DNA of 45,123 nt. Origin: Actinospica acidithermotolerans. GTDB lineage: Bacteria; Actinomycetota; Actinomycetes; Streptomycetales; Catenulisporaceae. The stretch lies in the NCBI RefSeq assembly GCF_018139625.1, contig NZ_JAGSOH010000057.1:1-45123 (forward strand), written 5' to 3'. The notes beneath the pieces were generated by a model. That model was not told where the DNA came from and ran no database searches. It worked only from the letters and a program-made list of their open reading frames with translations. Below are positions 34,576 through 43,673 of this stretch, in pieces. A program made the position numbers and the translations under genes. Within the stretch, counting starts at the first letter, position 1, and the number at the start of each line of letters is the position of its first letter.

Positions 34576-34731
34576 TCACGCGGCCTGGGTCATGGGGTTC
34601 GCGAGCCGCCGGCCCACCATGTGCTTGCGCTTGGGATCCTCCGTAGGTTCCGGCAGCCCCTTCGGCCGCCGCGCGCCATCCCGGCAACCCGGCCTTCCGG
34701 CGATCAGTGGCAGACCTTTGAGATTCCGCAC
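34576..34731 (-). CDS. Possible 51-residue basic small protein
   Basis: From GTG 34731 the reverse strand reads MRNLKGLPLIAGRPGCRD and ends KRKHMVGRRLANPMTQAA. It is basic, without membrane segment, with mostly G/C third positions and a weak AAGGCGG upstream. It fills the gap after the amidohydrolase. Not recognised; the frame also stays open further upstream under the forward gene, so this may be accidental. Confidence 0.3.
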   Translation of the reverse strand: MRNLKGLPLIAGRPGCRDGARRPKGLPEPTEDPKRKHMVGRRLANPMTQAA

Positions 34732-34824
34732 AGAACCGCCTTGGCGCTGAACGGGGGCGCCCGGACATCCGTATCCCGAGGTGAGACCTCTGATGCGCAG
34801 TGCTCCGAGAGAGGCAGGCCCCGA

Positions 34825-35439
34825 ATGTACGATCTCGCCGCCGCACCCGTGCCGACGACGCCCGCGATCGTGCCCGCGTCCCTCCGCGTCACCCTCGCCT
34901 ACGGCCAGGACCTGGTCAGCGCCGAGTTCTCCGGGCTGCGGCCGCTGCCCTCGGCGCCCACCGTGTACTCGGCCTTCCACTGGACGGCCGCCCCCGACCA
35001 GGTGCCGACCCTCGCCGTCGCGCCGGTCTTCCTCGGCGTCGGCGAGGGCGGCTGCCTGTTCGTCGACCTGGCCCTCGCGCCGAGCGTGATCACGGTCACC
35101 GGCCGGCAGCGGGTGCGCGAGGAGCTCGGCGCCGAGCTGGCCAACCGGCTCGGTGCGGCGATCCGCGACGGCGCGCGCCGCTTCGCGGTGGTCGTCGCGG
35201 GCCGGCCCTTCCACCCGGACCTGCTCGTCGTCGACCCGATCCTGGTGGAGCGGCTCGACGACTTCGACCCGGCCCGGCTCGCCGACCACGTCGACGTCTG
35301 CTTCGTCGTCTGCGCGCTGACCGCCCCCGCCGACGCCCAGGCCATCCACCGGCTGAGCACCCCGCGCCCGGGCCGGCGGATCGTGCCTATCCTGGTCGAC
35401 GAGGTGGTGGCCGCCGACTGGTCGCTGTTCGCCCGCTGA
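34825..35439 (+). CDS. Unrecognised protein upstream of the type VII ATPase
   Basis: A 204-residue cytoplasmic protein. A central block (APVFLGVGEGGCLFVDLALA, then PSVITVTGRQRVREELGAEL) resembles a block in the next gene (FINTSRAPGPIAVAGG... LLRELIARQARSLG). Both look like the ATPase-like module found in large actinobacterial regulators and secretion proteins, but without a Walker motif. The C-terminal half has alternating strands and helices (RFAVVVAGRPFHPDLLVVD). ATG 34825 follows GAGAGAGG. Function unknown; a role with the secretion ATPase is inference from position. Confidence 0.65.
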   Translation: MYDLAAAPVPTTPAIVPASLRVTLAYGQDLVSAEFSGLRPLPSAPTVYSAFHWTAAPDQVPTLAVAPVFLGVGEGGCLFVDLALAPSVITVTGRQRVREELGAELANRLGAAIRDGARRFAVVVAGRPFHPDLLVVDPILVERLDDFDPARLADHVDVCFVVCALTAPADAQAIHRLSTPRPGRRIVPILVDEVVAADWSLFAR

Positions 35440-35555
35440 GGCGGCCGCCGGCCCGCTCCGGCCGGGACGATCGGCACGGGATTACGGCGTCGGCCCGACC
35501 GAGCCGGTTTCCGGTGCCGGTGAACGATTCCCCGCCGCTCTGCGTACCGCGGAGC

Positions 35556-37010
35556 ATGGGAGGATCACGCCACAGGCGACGACGACGCAACGAGCCACCC
35601 ACGCCGATCGAGCTGCTGCTCAGCGACCCCGCCACGGTACACGCCGCGACCGATGCCTTCGCGCGCGCCGAGCAGCCGGAGAACGCGGCGTGGCCGTTCG
35701 TGGCCTCGGTGGGCCTGCGCACGGTCACGTTGCGCTGGGCGTTCGGGACGGCCGCGTCCGTGCCCGAGCCGCTGGCCCCATGGCGTCCCGGGCGAGACCC
35801 CCGGGTGTGGATCGCGGACCGAGACGAGATCGGCGTAGGGGGCCCAGCCGCCGACCCCGGCGCCGCGAACGCCACGCTGGCCATCGGCCAGTTCGAGGAG
35901 ACAGTGGTCTTCATCAACACCTCGCGCGCGCCGGGGCCCATCGCGGTGGCCGGCGGTGCCGACGAGGACTCCGTCCTGCTCCGCGAGCTGATCGCACGCC
36001 AGGCCCGCAGCCTGGGCGCGGAATGGCTGCAAGACGGCGCCGCCAACCGCGGCGGCGACGGCGAGCGCCGCGGCGCGTGGTGGCCGATGGAGATCGAGGG
36101 CGACGCGATCGTGCTGCTGGGCCTGGCGATCGCCCGCATGTTCACGGCCGACGAAGCGCGCCTGGCCTGCGAGCTGATGCAACGCACTGCGACCGAGGAA
36201 CGGCAGCGCCAGACGTACGTCGTCGGCCGCGAGATGGAGGCGATCGAGGCCCCCGCCGCTGCGACGGCACCGGCGGCGGCCTCGGAGCCCGCCGCCGATT
36301 CCGCGTCCAGTCCCGAGACCGAGTACATCGACAAGTGGCGCAGGCTCGGCTACGTCGAGGATGAGTCCGAACCGGCTACCCCGGAGAACGCCGACCTCGA
36401 GGACTGGCTACGCCAGGTCAAGGCCGCCGCAGCTACCCGAGTCGAGCCCGCGTCGGTGGCGAGGGCCGCCGCCCCGACAGCGGCTCCCGCTGTGGCGTCG
36501 GCTCCCGCTGTGGCGTCGGCTCCCGCTGTGGCGTCGGCTGCGGCTGCGGCGACGGTTCCGGCTGCGGCAGCGGCTCCCGCTGTGGCGGCGTCGTCTGTGT
36601 TGTCGTCGACTTCGGTTCCGGTCCCGGCGCCGACTTCGACTCCGATCCCGGCCCCGGATTCGGCGCACTTGACCCCCGCCTCGGCGGCGTCGGCTTCAGG
36701 TTCGGCCGCTCCGGGCTTACCCGAGGCTCACACCCTGGCCACGACCGGCGCGCAGCCCGCACTGCAGACGGCCTCAGAACTTCCGGTCAGCGGCGCCAAT
36801 CTCGCGGCCGCCTCCGCCTCCACCCCCGCGTCGTCCACCTCACCGGTGCCGCCGCCGGTGGCCTCGACGTCCTCCGTGCAGGACGCGCCGTCCAGCGCGG
36901 GCAGCCCCGCTCGCACCTTCGCGCCTTCCCCCGCCCCTGTCGAGGACGACCTCGACGACTGGGCCTCAGGCTTCGCCGTCTCCTCGGCGGACCAGACCGC
37001 GCACCGCTGA
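35556..37010 (+). CDS. Unrecognised protein with Ala/Pro/Ser-rich C-terminal half
   Basis: A 484-residue protein. Residues 1-10 are strongly basic. Residues about 15-230 are globular, with VVFINTSRAPGPIAVAGG and ALLGLAIARMFTADEARLA-like segments (exact: IVLLGLAIARMF). Residues 230-470 are low complexity with an embedded YIDKWRRLGYVEDE and DLEDWLRQVKAA, and an 18-bp repeat coding for APAVAS. The acidic end DDLDDWASGF echoes the inner motif. ATG 35556 is the only ATG that fits, though its GGAG is only three bases away; GTG 35520 is an alternative. It sits 72 bases before the type VII ATPase gene and probably shares its transcript. Confidence 0.65.
   Translation: MGGSRHRRRRRNEPPTPIELLLSDPATVHAATDAFARAEQPENAAWPFVASVGLRTVTLRWAFGTAASVPEPLAPWRPGRDPRVWIADRDEIGVGGPAADPGAANATLAIGQFEETVVFINTSRAPGPIAVAGGADEDSVLLRELIARQARSLGAEWLQDGAANRGGDGERRGAWWPMEIEGDAIVLLGLAIARMFTADEARLACELMQRTATEERQRQTYVVGREMEAIEAPAAATAPAAASEPAADSASSPETEYIDKWRRLGYVEDESEPATPENADLEDWLRQVKAAAATRVEPASVARAAAPTAAPAVASAPAVASAPAVASAAAAATVPAAAAAPAVAASSVLSSTSVPVPAPTSTPIPAPDSAHLTPASAASASGSAAPGLPEAHTLATTGAQPALQTASELPVSGANLAAASASTPASSTSPVPPPVASTSSVQDAPSSAGSPARTFAPSPAPVEDDLDDWASGFAVSSADQTAHR
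36483..36536. repeat. Three exact 18-bp units in frame
   Basis: GCTCCCGCTGTGGCGTCG three times, coding for APAVAS, followed by degenerate derivatives in the low-complexity region. Confidence 0.9.
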
Positions 37011-37082
37011 CCACCCCGCACCCGCACGCTCAGTCTCAACCGCCGCACACCGCAGCGCACAGAAAAAAGGACCAGCAACGCC

Positions 37083-40000
37083 ATGCGATTCGCCGTGACC
37101 GTCCAGGGCCGCAGCAGTACGCGGCACGTGCTCGTCGGCGCGGGGCCCGACACCCCGCTCGGGCAGGCGACGGCCGCCATCGCCGACGCGCTCGAGGAGC
37201 CGGGCACCGAGCTCTACCACGGCTCGCGCCGCCTCGACCCGGAGGCGCTGCTCGCCGACGCCGGACTGCTCGAGGGCGCGAGCGTCTCGTTCGCCGGCAC
37301 GCCCGCCCTGCCCGAGGAGCCGCCGCCGCTGCTCGAACTGCACACCGTCTCCGGACTCGGCGCGGGCTCGATCTACCCGCTGCCGGCCGGCCGGCACACC
37401 GTCGGATCCGCCGGCCGCAGCGCGATCCCGATCGCCGGGGCCGCGCCGTTGGCCGCGGAGATCACCGTGACGCCGGACGGGGTCGTCTCCGTGCTGCTGC
37501 ACGACGGCGCCGAACTGATCGCCGTCGTTCCTCCGCCGCCGGCGCCCGAGCCCAAGCCGCAGCGCGGCGAACCCGTGGTGCCCAAGCCGATTCCGCCCGC
37601 ACCCGAGCAGCCGCCCGGCGGCGGATCCGGCGCCGTCTGGTGGCACCGGGACGCCGACCTGGTCGTCCGGGACACGGTGCTGCGCTGGGCCGAGCCGACC
37701 GCGCCCGACTCCTCGGTGCAGCCGACCGAGGACGGTGTCGGGCTGGACTTCAACCGGCCGCCGCGGATCGTGGAGCCGGTGCCGCAGCGCCGGCACCGCA
37801 TCCCGCATCGGCCGGTGTTCCGCGGCCGCAACCCGTTCCCGATGGTCATGGTGATCGCCCCGGCGATCATGGGCTTCACCATGGCGTACCTGCTGCACAA
37901 CCTGCTCTACAGCACGTTCGCGTTCTTCTCTCCCGTCTTCGCCGTGGCCAACTGGATCACCTCGCGGCGCAACGGACGCAAGAAGTACAAGCGGGACCTG
38001 GCCGAGTACTACGTGCTCAAGGCCGAGAAGGAGCGGATGATCGAGCAGGCGGTGCGCGACGAGCGCGTGCTGCGGCTGAATCTCACCTCCGACCCGGCCG
38101 CGCTGCGGCTGATCGCCACCGGCCCCGGCAGCCGGCTCTGGGAGCGGCGCCGGCGCGACCCCGACCACCTGGTGCTGCGGCTCGGAACGGCGGATCAGCC
38201 CTCGATGCACGAGATCGAGGACTCGGACCGCGGCGGCGAGTTCAGCGACCGCGTGCGCTGGACCGTGCCGAGCCTGCCGGTCGGCTTCGCGCTGGCCGAT
38301 CGCGGCGTGGTCGGCATGGCCGGCCCCGCGGAGCGGATCCGGCCCCTGGCCGGCTGGCTGCTCGCCCAGATCGCGGTCCTGCACAGCCCGCACGGCGTGC
38401 GCCTCGCCGTCCTGACCGACCCGGACCGCGCGGCGGACTGGGAGTGGCTGCGCTGGCTGCCGCACCTGCGCTCGCCCTACGCTCCCACGCTGCTGATCGG
38501 CAACGACGCGGAGACCGTCGGGCACCGCCTGTCCGAGCTCACCGGCACGCTGACCCGCCGTCAGGAGGCCGCGAAGTCGCCGACCGCGCGCGCCATCTTC
38601 GCCGACCCCGACCTGGTGATCCTGGTCGACGGCGCACGCCGGATGCGCGATCTGCCCGGCATGATGCAGCTGTTCACGGACGGCCCGCGGATGCGGATGT
38701 TCTTCATCTGCGTGGACAGCGAGATGCGCATGCTGCCCAAGGAGGCCAGCTCCGTCATCGTGGACGACGGCGAACGGGTGACGCTGCGCCAGGACGGCCT
38801 GCCCGAGTTCGCCGGGATCCGGCCCGACCTGGTCGGCCCCGACTGGTTCGAGGCCGTGGCCCGCGCGCTCGCCCCGCTGCGCGACGCCACGATCGACGAG
38901 GGCAGCGTGCTGCCGGACCGGCTGCGGCTGACCGAGCTGCTGGACCTCGAATCCCCCGACGCCGACGTCATCGCCCGGCTCTGGCAGTCGCAGCCCGCCT
39001 CGACCGTCGCGCCGATCGGCATGGGCTACGACGGTCCGCTGGCGATCGACCTGGCGCAGGACGGCCCGCACGCGCTGATCGCGGGCACCACCGGCTCCGG
39101 CAAGTCGGAGCTGCTGCAGACCCTCGTGGCCTCGCTGGCCGTGGCCAACCGGCCCGACGAACTGACGTACCTGCTCGTCGACTACAAGGGCGGCTCGGCC
39201 TTCCGCGACTGCGTGAACCTGCCGCACACCCTCGGCATGGTCACGGACCTGGACGGCCACCTCGTGAACCGCGTGCTGGAGTCGCTGGCGGCCGAGCTGC
39301 GCCGGCGCGAGCGGCTGCTGGCCGAGTACGGCGCGAAGGACCAGCCCGACTACCTGATGAAGCGCCGGCTCGAGCGCGGGATGCCGCCGCTCCCCCGGCT
39401 TCTGCTGATCGTGGACGAGTTCGCGACTCTGGTGCGCGAGGTACCGGATTTCATCCCCGGCATGGTCTCGCTGGCGCAGCGAGGCCGTTCGCTGGGCATC
39501 CACCTCGTGCTGGCCACGCAACGCCCGGCCGGCGTCGTGTCCCCCGACATCAAGGCGAACACGAACCTGCGTATCGCGCTGCGGGTGCTGGACCCGAACG
39601 AGAGCAAGGACGTCATCGACACGTCGGACGCGGCGCTGATCCCGACGAACCTGCCTGGCCGCGCGCTGGTGCGGCTCTCGCACCGCTCGGTCACCGCGTT
39701 CCAAGCGGCTTACAGCGGCGCCCCGTTCCACACCACCGAGCAGCCCGCGACGCCCGCGTCGGCGGTCGAAGTGCCCTGGCTCAAGCTCGGAAGGCAGGAG
39801 GACCTGCCGCTCGCGACCCCCGTCGCCGCGCCCGAGTCCGAGTACGCGGAAACCGACCTTTCGATGCTCGTCCAGGCCATGCGGCGTGCCGCCGAGGACA
39901 TGAAGATCGAGCCGCAGCCGCGCCCCTGGCTGCCGGAACTCCCCGAGCACATCACCCTCGCCGCCCTCCACGAGCTGGCCTCGTCTTCCCGCGCCACGGC

Positions 40001-41636
40001 GGTCCCCGGCGAGCCGAGCCCGTTCGGCGCGGCCGCGGAGCCCGGCGGCGAACTGCCGCCGATCGCGATCGGCATCGAGGACCTGCCGGTCATCCAGGAG
40101 CAGCGTCCGGTGATGCTGGACCTGAAGACCTTCACCCACCTGGCGATCCTCGGGACGGCCCGATCTGGCCGTACGCAGGCGCTGCGCACCCTCGCGGGCG
40201 CGCTGGCCGAGCGCTACGCGACCGCCGAGGTGCACATCTACGCCATCGACGCGGCGGGCGGCGGGCTCTCAGTGCTCGACGCACTCCCGCACACCGGCGC
40301 CGTCGTGGGCCGCGGCGACCTCGAGCGCATCGACCGCCTCCTGACCCGCCTCGCCGAGGAGCTGACCCGCCGCCAGGAACTTCTCGCGGAACACCACAGC
40401 AGCAACCTGACGGAGCTGCGCGCCGCGATGCCGCCGGGACCGCGCCCGGGCCACCTGATGCTGTTCGTCGACGGCTGGGAATCGCTGCACGCGACCATCA
40501 GCGAGCACGAGAACGGCCGCCTGCTCGACGAGGTACACCGCCTCCTGCGCGAAGGCACCGCCGCCGGCGTCCACCTCGTCATCGCCGGCGACCGCGGCCT
40601 GTCGAATGGCCGCATGAGCAACCTGATCGAGCACCGTGTGATGCTGCGAATGAGCGACCGCAACGAGTTCATGGTCCTCGGCATGCGCGCCCAAGAGGTA
40701 CCCGTCCGCGTGGCCCCGGGCCGCTGTTGGCAGTCCGGCAGCATCGCCGAGATGCAGTGGGCGCTGCTGACCGAGGACCCCTCGGGCCAAGCCCAGGCCG
40801 AGGCACTGCGCCGCATCGGCCGCAACGCCGCCCAGCGCGACGCGGGCACGCTCCAGGTGAACAAGCCCTTCACCGTAGGCAAGCTGCCCATCGGCATCGA
40901 GTTCGCAGCAGCGTTCCGTCAGCTCACCGAACTTAAGCCGCTGGTCGGCCTCCTAGGCATCGGCGCCGACGAAACCGGCCCTGTCACGGTCGACTTCACC
41001 GGCCGCGGCTACGCCTTCGCCGTCGCGGGCCCCAGCGGCAGCGGCAGGTCGAACACCTTGGCCACCCTGGCCATCTCCCTCCTGGCCGGCCGCACCAAGC
41101 TCCTCGTCATCACCCCCCGCGAGTCCCCGCTCCGCCGCCTGGCCGCCGATCCCAACGTGCGCGTCCTGGCGAACGCCCAGCCCGAAGCCAAGGACATCGA
41201 GGAGAGTCTCGAGCAGCTAGGCGCCCCCTGCGTCGTCATCATCGACGACGTGGACCTGCTGGTCGGCGCCCTGGCCCTGGACGCCCCCCTCAGGAACCTG
41301 GTCAGAACGGGCCGCGACCGCGGCATAGGCCTCGCCTACGCGGGCTCCGCCGAGGGCCTCCAGGTCCCCACCGGCTGGATCAGCGAGGCCCGCCGCTCCC
41401 GCGCGGGCGTCCTCCTCCAGCCTCAGTCCATGAACGAAGGCGACGTCATCGGCGGCCGCCTCCCCATGGAAATCGTCCGCCGCCCCCTCAAGCTGGGCCG
41501 GGGCTACGTGGCCCACCAGACCACGGGCGCCGCCACCGCCATCGCCCTGCCCCTGACCGAACTCCGCGAAGGGGCGCCGCCGAGTAGGGCGGAGTATTCA
41601 CGCTGTATGCGTGCTCCTGACCCCGTCGGCGGATGA
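37083..41636 (+). CDS. EssC/EccC-type FtsK-SpoIIIE ATPase of type VII secretion
   Basis: A 1517-residue membrane ATPase. Residues 1-80 look ubiquitin/FHA-like, and about 90-240 form a second FHA-like unit split by a Pro-rich insert. Two membrane helices follow at about 251-293 (VMVIAPAIMGFTMAYLL, FAFFSPVFAVANWI). Three ATPase domains come next. D1 is intact: Walker A GTTGSGKSE at 668 and Walker B LLLIVDEFATLV. D2 (GTARSGRTQ at 1024, LFVDGWE) and D3 (GPSGSGRSN at 1316, VIIDDVD) have Arg for Lys and no catalytic Glu. The FHA-bearing N-terminus is the EssC plan of firmicutes rather than the mycobacterial EccC plan. No WXG100 substrate or other Ecc gene is in the window. Confidence 0.9.
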   Translation: MRFAVTVQGRSSTRHVLVGAGPDTPLGQATAAIADALEEPGTELYHGSRRLDPEALLADAGLLEGASVSFAGTPALPEEPPPLLELHTVSGLGAGSIYPLPAGRHTVGSAGRSAIPIAGAAPLAAEITVTPDGVVSVLLHDGAELIAVVPPPPAPEPKPQRGEPVVPKPIPPAPEQPPGGGSGAVWWHRDADLVVRDTVLRWAEPTAPDSSVQPTEDGVGLDFNRPPRIVEPVPQRRHRIPHRPVFRGRNPFPMVMVIAPAIMGFTMAYLLHNLLYSTFAFFSPVFAVANWITSRRNGRKKYKRDLAEYYVLKAEKERMIEQAVRDERVLRLNLTSDPAALRLIATGPGSRLWERRRRDPDHLVLRLGTADQPSMHEIEDSDRGGEFSDRVRWTVPSLPVGFALADRGVVGMAGPAERIRPLAGWLLAQIAVLHSPHGVRLAVLTDPDRAADWEWLRWLPHLRSPYAPTLLIGNDAETVGHRLSELTGTLTRRQEAAKSPTARAIFADPDLVILVDGARRMRDLPGMMQLFTDGPRMRMFFICVDSEMRMLPKEASSVIVDDGERVTLRQDGLPEFAGIRPDLVGPDWFEAVARALAPLRDATIDEGSVLPDRLRLTELLDLESPDADVIARLWQSQPASTVAPIGMGYDGPLAIDLAQDGPHALIAGTTGSGKSELLQTLVASLAVANRPDELTYLLVDYKGGSAFRDCVNLPHTLGMVTDLDGHLVNRVLESLAAELRRRERLLAEYGAKDQPDYLMKRRLERGMPPLPRLLLIVDEFATLVREVPDFIPGMVSLAQRGRSLGIHLVLATQRPAGVVSPDIKANTNLRIALRVLDPNESKDVIDTSDAALIPTNLPGRALVRLSHRSVTAFQAAYSGAPFHTTEQPATPASAVEVPWLKLGRQEDLPLATPVAAPESEYAETDLSMLVQAMRRAAEDMKIEPQPRPWLPELPEHITLAALHELASSSRATAVPGEPSPFGAAAEPGGELPPIAIGIEDLPVIQEQRPVMLDLKTFTHLAILGTARSGRTQALRTLAGALAERYATAEVHIYAIDAAGGGLSVLDALPHTGAVVGRGDLERIDRLLTRLAEELTRRQELLAEHHSSNLTELRAAMPPGPRPGHLMLFVDGWESLHATISEHENGRLLDEVHRLLREGTAAGVHLVIAGDRGLSNGRMSNLIEHRVMLRMSDRNEFMVLGMRAQEVPVRVAPGRCWQSGSIAEMQWALLTEDPSGQAQAEALRRIGRNAAQRDAGTLQVNKPFTVGKLPIGIEFAAAFRQLTELKPLVGLLGIGADETGPVTVDFTGRGYAFAVAGPSGSGRSNTLATLAISLLAGRTKLLVITPRESPLRRLAADPNVRVLANAQPEAKDIEESLEQLGAPCVVIIDDVDLLVGALALDAPLRNLVRTGRDRGIGLAYAGSAEGLQVPTGWISEARRSRAGVLLQPQSMNEGDVIGGRLPMEIVRRPLKLGRGYVAHQTTGAATAIALPLTELREGAPPSRAEYSRCMRAPDPVGG

Positions 41637-42297
41637 CGCTGTTTGGCGTCGTCTGGCGGTGGATTATCTCGACGGGGTGCAGCAGCATCGATCTGCCGAC
41701 GCTTCCAGGGCGGCGCGCTTAGCGCAACCGCGGCGTGCGGCGCTGAGGCGCCGGTCCGCGCGGCGCCGCCCGGCCGCCGCGAGCCCGACACTCATGCTTA
41801 CCCGCGGGAGTGAACCACCCGCCGCCAGGCAGCGGGCAGAACGCACACCGGCAAGAGTCCGATACCCCGTCATGCGCGATCGCGGCACAAACGGTGGCAG
41901 CATATTAGGACCCGCATGTCGAACGTTCAGGCCGAGTTCTCGATCTGTCGCGCGGCTCTGGCGCCGCCGAGGCCCCGGGGCCAGCCCCGCTGGCGTGTCC
42001 CGAAGAAATTCCCAATGGGCCGATGGGCTGGATGTCTGTATCCACGAGGCCTAGCCGAAATCGATTGCGTGCGAGGCTGAGCGACTTCGCCGTCACGCGG
42101 TCCGCCGACCGCATGGAATGATTGAGCTGTCGGCACATATCCCGCGCGCTTTATCCGCCCTCGGATCTTGAGGTCCGGAGGCGCGTCTGCTCAGCCGCTG
42201 CCCTGCGAAACCAGGGCACGAGAAAATCCCGTGTGCTCGCCAAGCCCGCCGCCTCAGAAGCCTCAGCCCAATCCTTGAATTGAGGCTCTGAACGGTC
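41637..42297. other. Degenerate gap after the type VII ATPase gene
   Basis: About 660 bases with no supportable gene. A small GACGC-TGTTTG-GCGTC hairpin stands directly after the stop of the ATPase gene (41635-41650) and may end that transcript. Base composition and broken frames suggest decayed DNA leading into the IS remnant. Confidence 0.5.
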
Positions 42298-42747
42298 GTG
42301 AAGCTGACCGGCGGCACCCGCACCGTGAACAGGACCCTGGAGGCCAAATCGCGTGCCCTGGCCGGGTTGAAGGGTTATGTCATCAACCTCGAATCCTGCC
42401 CCGCCGGCTCCCCGATCACGCCAGAGTTCGTCATCGGCGCCTACCACCGGCTCTTCCAGATCGAGAAGTCGTTCCGCATGTCAAGGCACGACCTTCGAGC
42501 CCGGCCTATCTACCACCGCACCCGCGACTCGATCGAAGCGCACCTGACCATCGTGTTCGCAGCCCTGGCCGTCGGGTGCTTCATCAAGGAGCGCACTGGC
42601 TGGTCGATCCGCAGGTTCATCCAGACCGCCCGCCGCTACCGCACCATCGAGACCCAGGCCGGCACCCACACCATCACCGCCGCCGACCCGCTCCCCGACG
42701 ACCTCGCCCAAGCGCTCGACCACATCCACCGCACTGACACGCGCTGA
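42298..42747 (+). pseudogene. C-terminal remnant of an IS1634/IS4-type transposase
   Basis: 149 codons matching the end of an IS1634-like DDE transposase: LEAKSRALAGLKGYVINL, VIGAYHRLFQIEKSFRMSRH (with the catalytic Glu of the YREK-like region), DLRARPIYHRTRDSIEAHLT and TGWSIRRFIQTARRYR. The family's proteins are over 400 residues, so more than half is missing. A stop codon lies nine bases upstream of the first GTG. No terminal inverted repeat is recognised, so the element is dead. Confidence 0.85.
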
Positions 42748-42762
42748 TCCTGGCCGGCCGGG

Positions 42763-43311
42763 CTACCGACCGCCGGAGGTGGCTGCACCGGCCGGGCCGG
42801 CGCCCATCGGCAAGCCGAACGGCAGCTTCCCGTACTCCTCGACCGCCAGCGGGTACCGCTCAAATGACGGCAGCCAGTCCGTGTCGATCACGGCGGTCAA
42901 CACCGCGTGCAGCCAATCGCTGAAGTCCATCTCGTGCCGCACGATCTGCCCGACGACCTTGGAGGAGACCAGCACACGCCATCGGTCACCCGCAGGTTCC
43001 AGGCAGAGCAAGTCTCCTTCCACGGTCGAGCCCCACAGCAGCAGCCCGCCGTCCGCTGGGAGAAGGTCGATCTCCTCGCCCTCGTTCCAATCGGCGACGG
43101 ACTCGTACAGCGAACCGACGAAGCCCAGCGTCCGCGGGCCCGAGACCTGAAAGTACCCCTCCCACGTCGCATCGCCATAGGCCGCCAGGAGCAATAGGAA
43201 GTCCGGCGGCAAGCTGATGCCCCAGCGCTCCTCCAACTGGTGCAACTCGGCTTCACCGCCCGCCCGCAGTGGCTCACCCAGCAGCGGTCGAAAGTCGAGC
43301 ACGTCCCGCAT
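42763..43311 (-). CDS. SUKH (SMI1/KNR4) family immunity protein
   Basis: A 182-residue cytoplasmic protein with the SUKH signature: ELHQLEERWGISLPPDFLLL followed by LAAYGDATWEGYF, then LLPADGGLLLWGSTVEGDLL and FSDWLHAVLTAVI. SUKH proteins neutralise polymorphic toxins, many of them nucleases delivered by contact-dependent or type VII systems. No toxin gene is visible beside it; the flank is an IS remnant and decayed DNA. No clear Shine-Dalgarno was identified for ATG 43311. Confidence 0.82.
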   Translation of the reverse strand: MRDVLDFRPLLGEPLRAGGEAELHQLEERWGISLPPDFLLLLAAYGDATWEGYFQVSGPRTLGFVGSLYESVADWNEGEEIDLLPADGGLLLWGSTVEGDLLCLEPAGDRWRVLVSSKVVGQIVRHEMDFSDWLHAVLTAVIDTDWLPSFERYPLAVEEYGKLPFGLPMGAGPAGAATSGGR

Positions 43312-43673
43312 GCGATCGCCTTCATCTCGATGGTGCGACGAACCTACAGCACAACCCCCTCACGGGCGCGGAGAGCATCAAGCCGACCCCAACGGCCAGC
43401 GTTGCGCACTAACTTGAGCCAAGTCGAATCGACCGGACCTCATCACACCATCCACACGCGAACCACAGCCGAACCAGCCTCCCCGCGGGTGTCTGAGCTG
43501 GGCCGCAGGAGACGATGATGTTGATCTCGAGGGTGACTTTCAGTTTGAAACTGCAGCCGGTCCTGCCAACGCAACGGGTGGGAGGGTGGGCAAGCGCAAA
43601 CCACGGGGCGCAGCCCCGATAACCCCGGCCGGCAGCGGAACGCAGGCCTCAGCGGTCTACGTACGTCGGCTGG
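43312..43673. other. Intergenic region with a terminator hairpin
   Basis: No gene seen. CGGGGC-GCA-GCCCCG (43604-43618) lies about 55 bases past the stop of the NAGPA-like gene on the reverse strand and is a plausible terminator. A short palindrome CAGTTTGAAACTG lies near 43541-43553. Confidence 0.55.

Noticed and set aside
36966-40235. 1089-codon reverse frame under the secretion ATPase gene
   Set aside because: Composition typical of an antisense shadow in GC-rich DNA; the forward frame has clear FtsK/SpoIIIE motifs.
41913-42077. 54-codon forward frame starting MSNVQAEFSICRAAL
   Set aside because: No domain, no ribosome site, Trp/Arg/Pro-rich; lies in decayed DNA.
42270-42296. Another CAATCC at 42270 considered as a SigK-type site
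   Set aside because: The position 15 bases downstream reads GAACGG, not NCGAA(T/C), and the only following frame is a dead transposase fragment.
43541-43553. Palindrome CAGTTTGAAACTG considered as an operator
   Set aside because: It lies downstream of the NAGPA-like gene and more than 200 bases upstream of the SUKH gene, with no promoter signal nearby.
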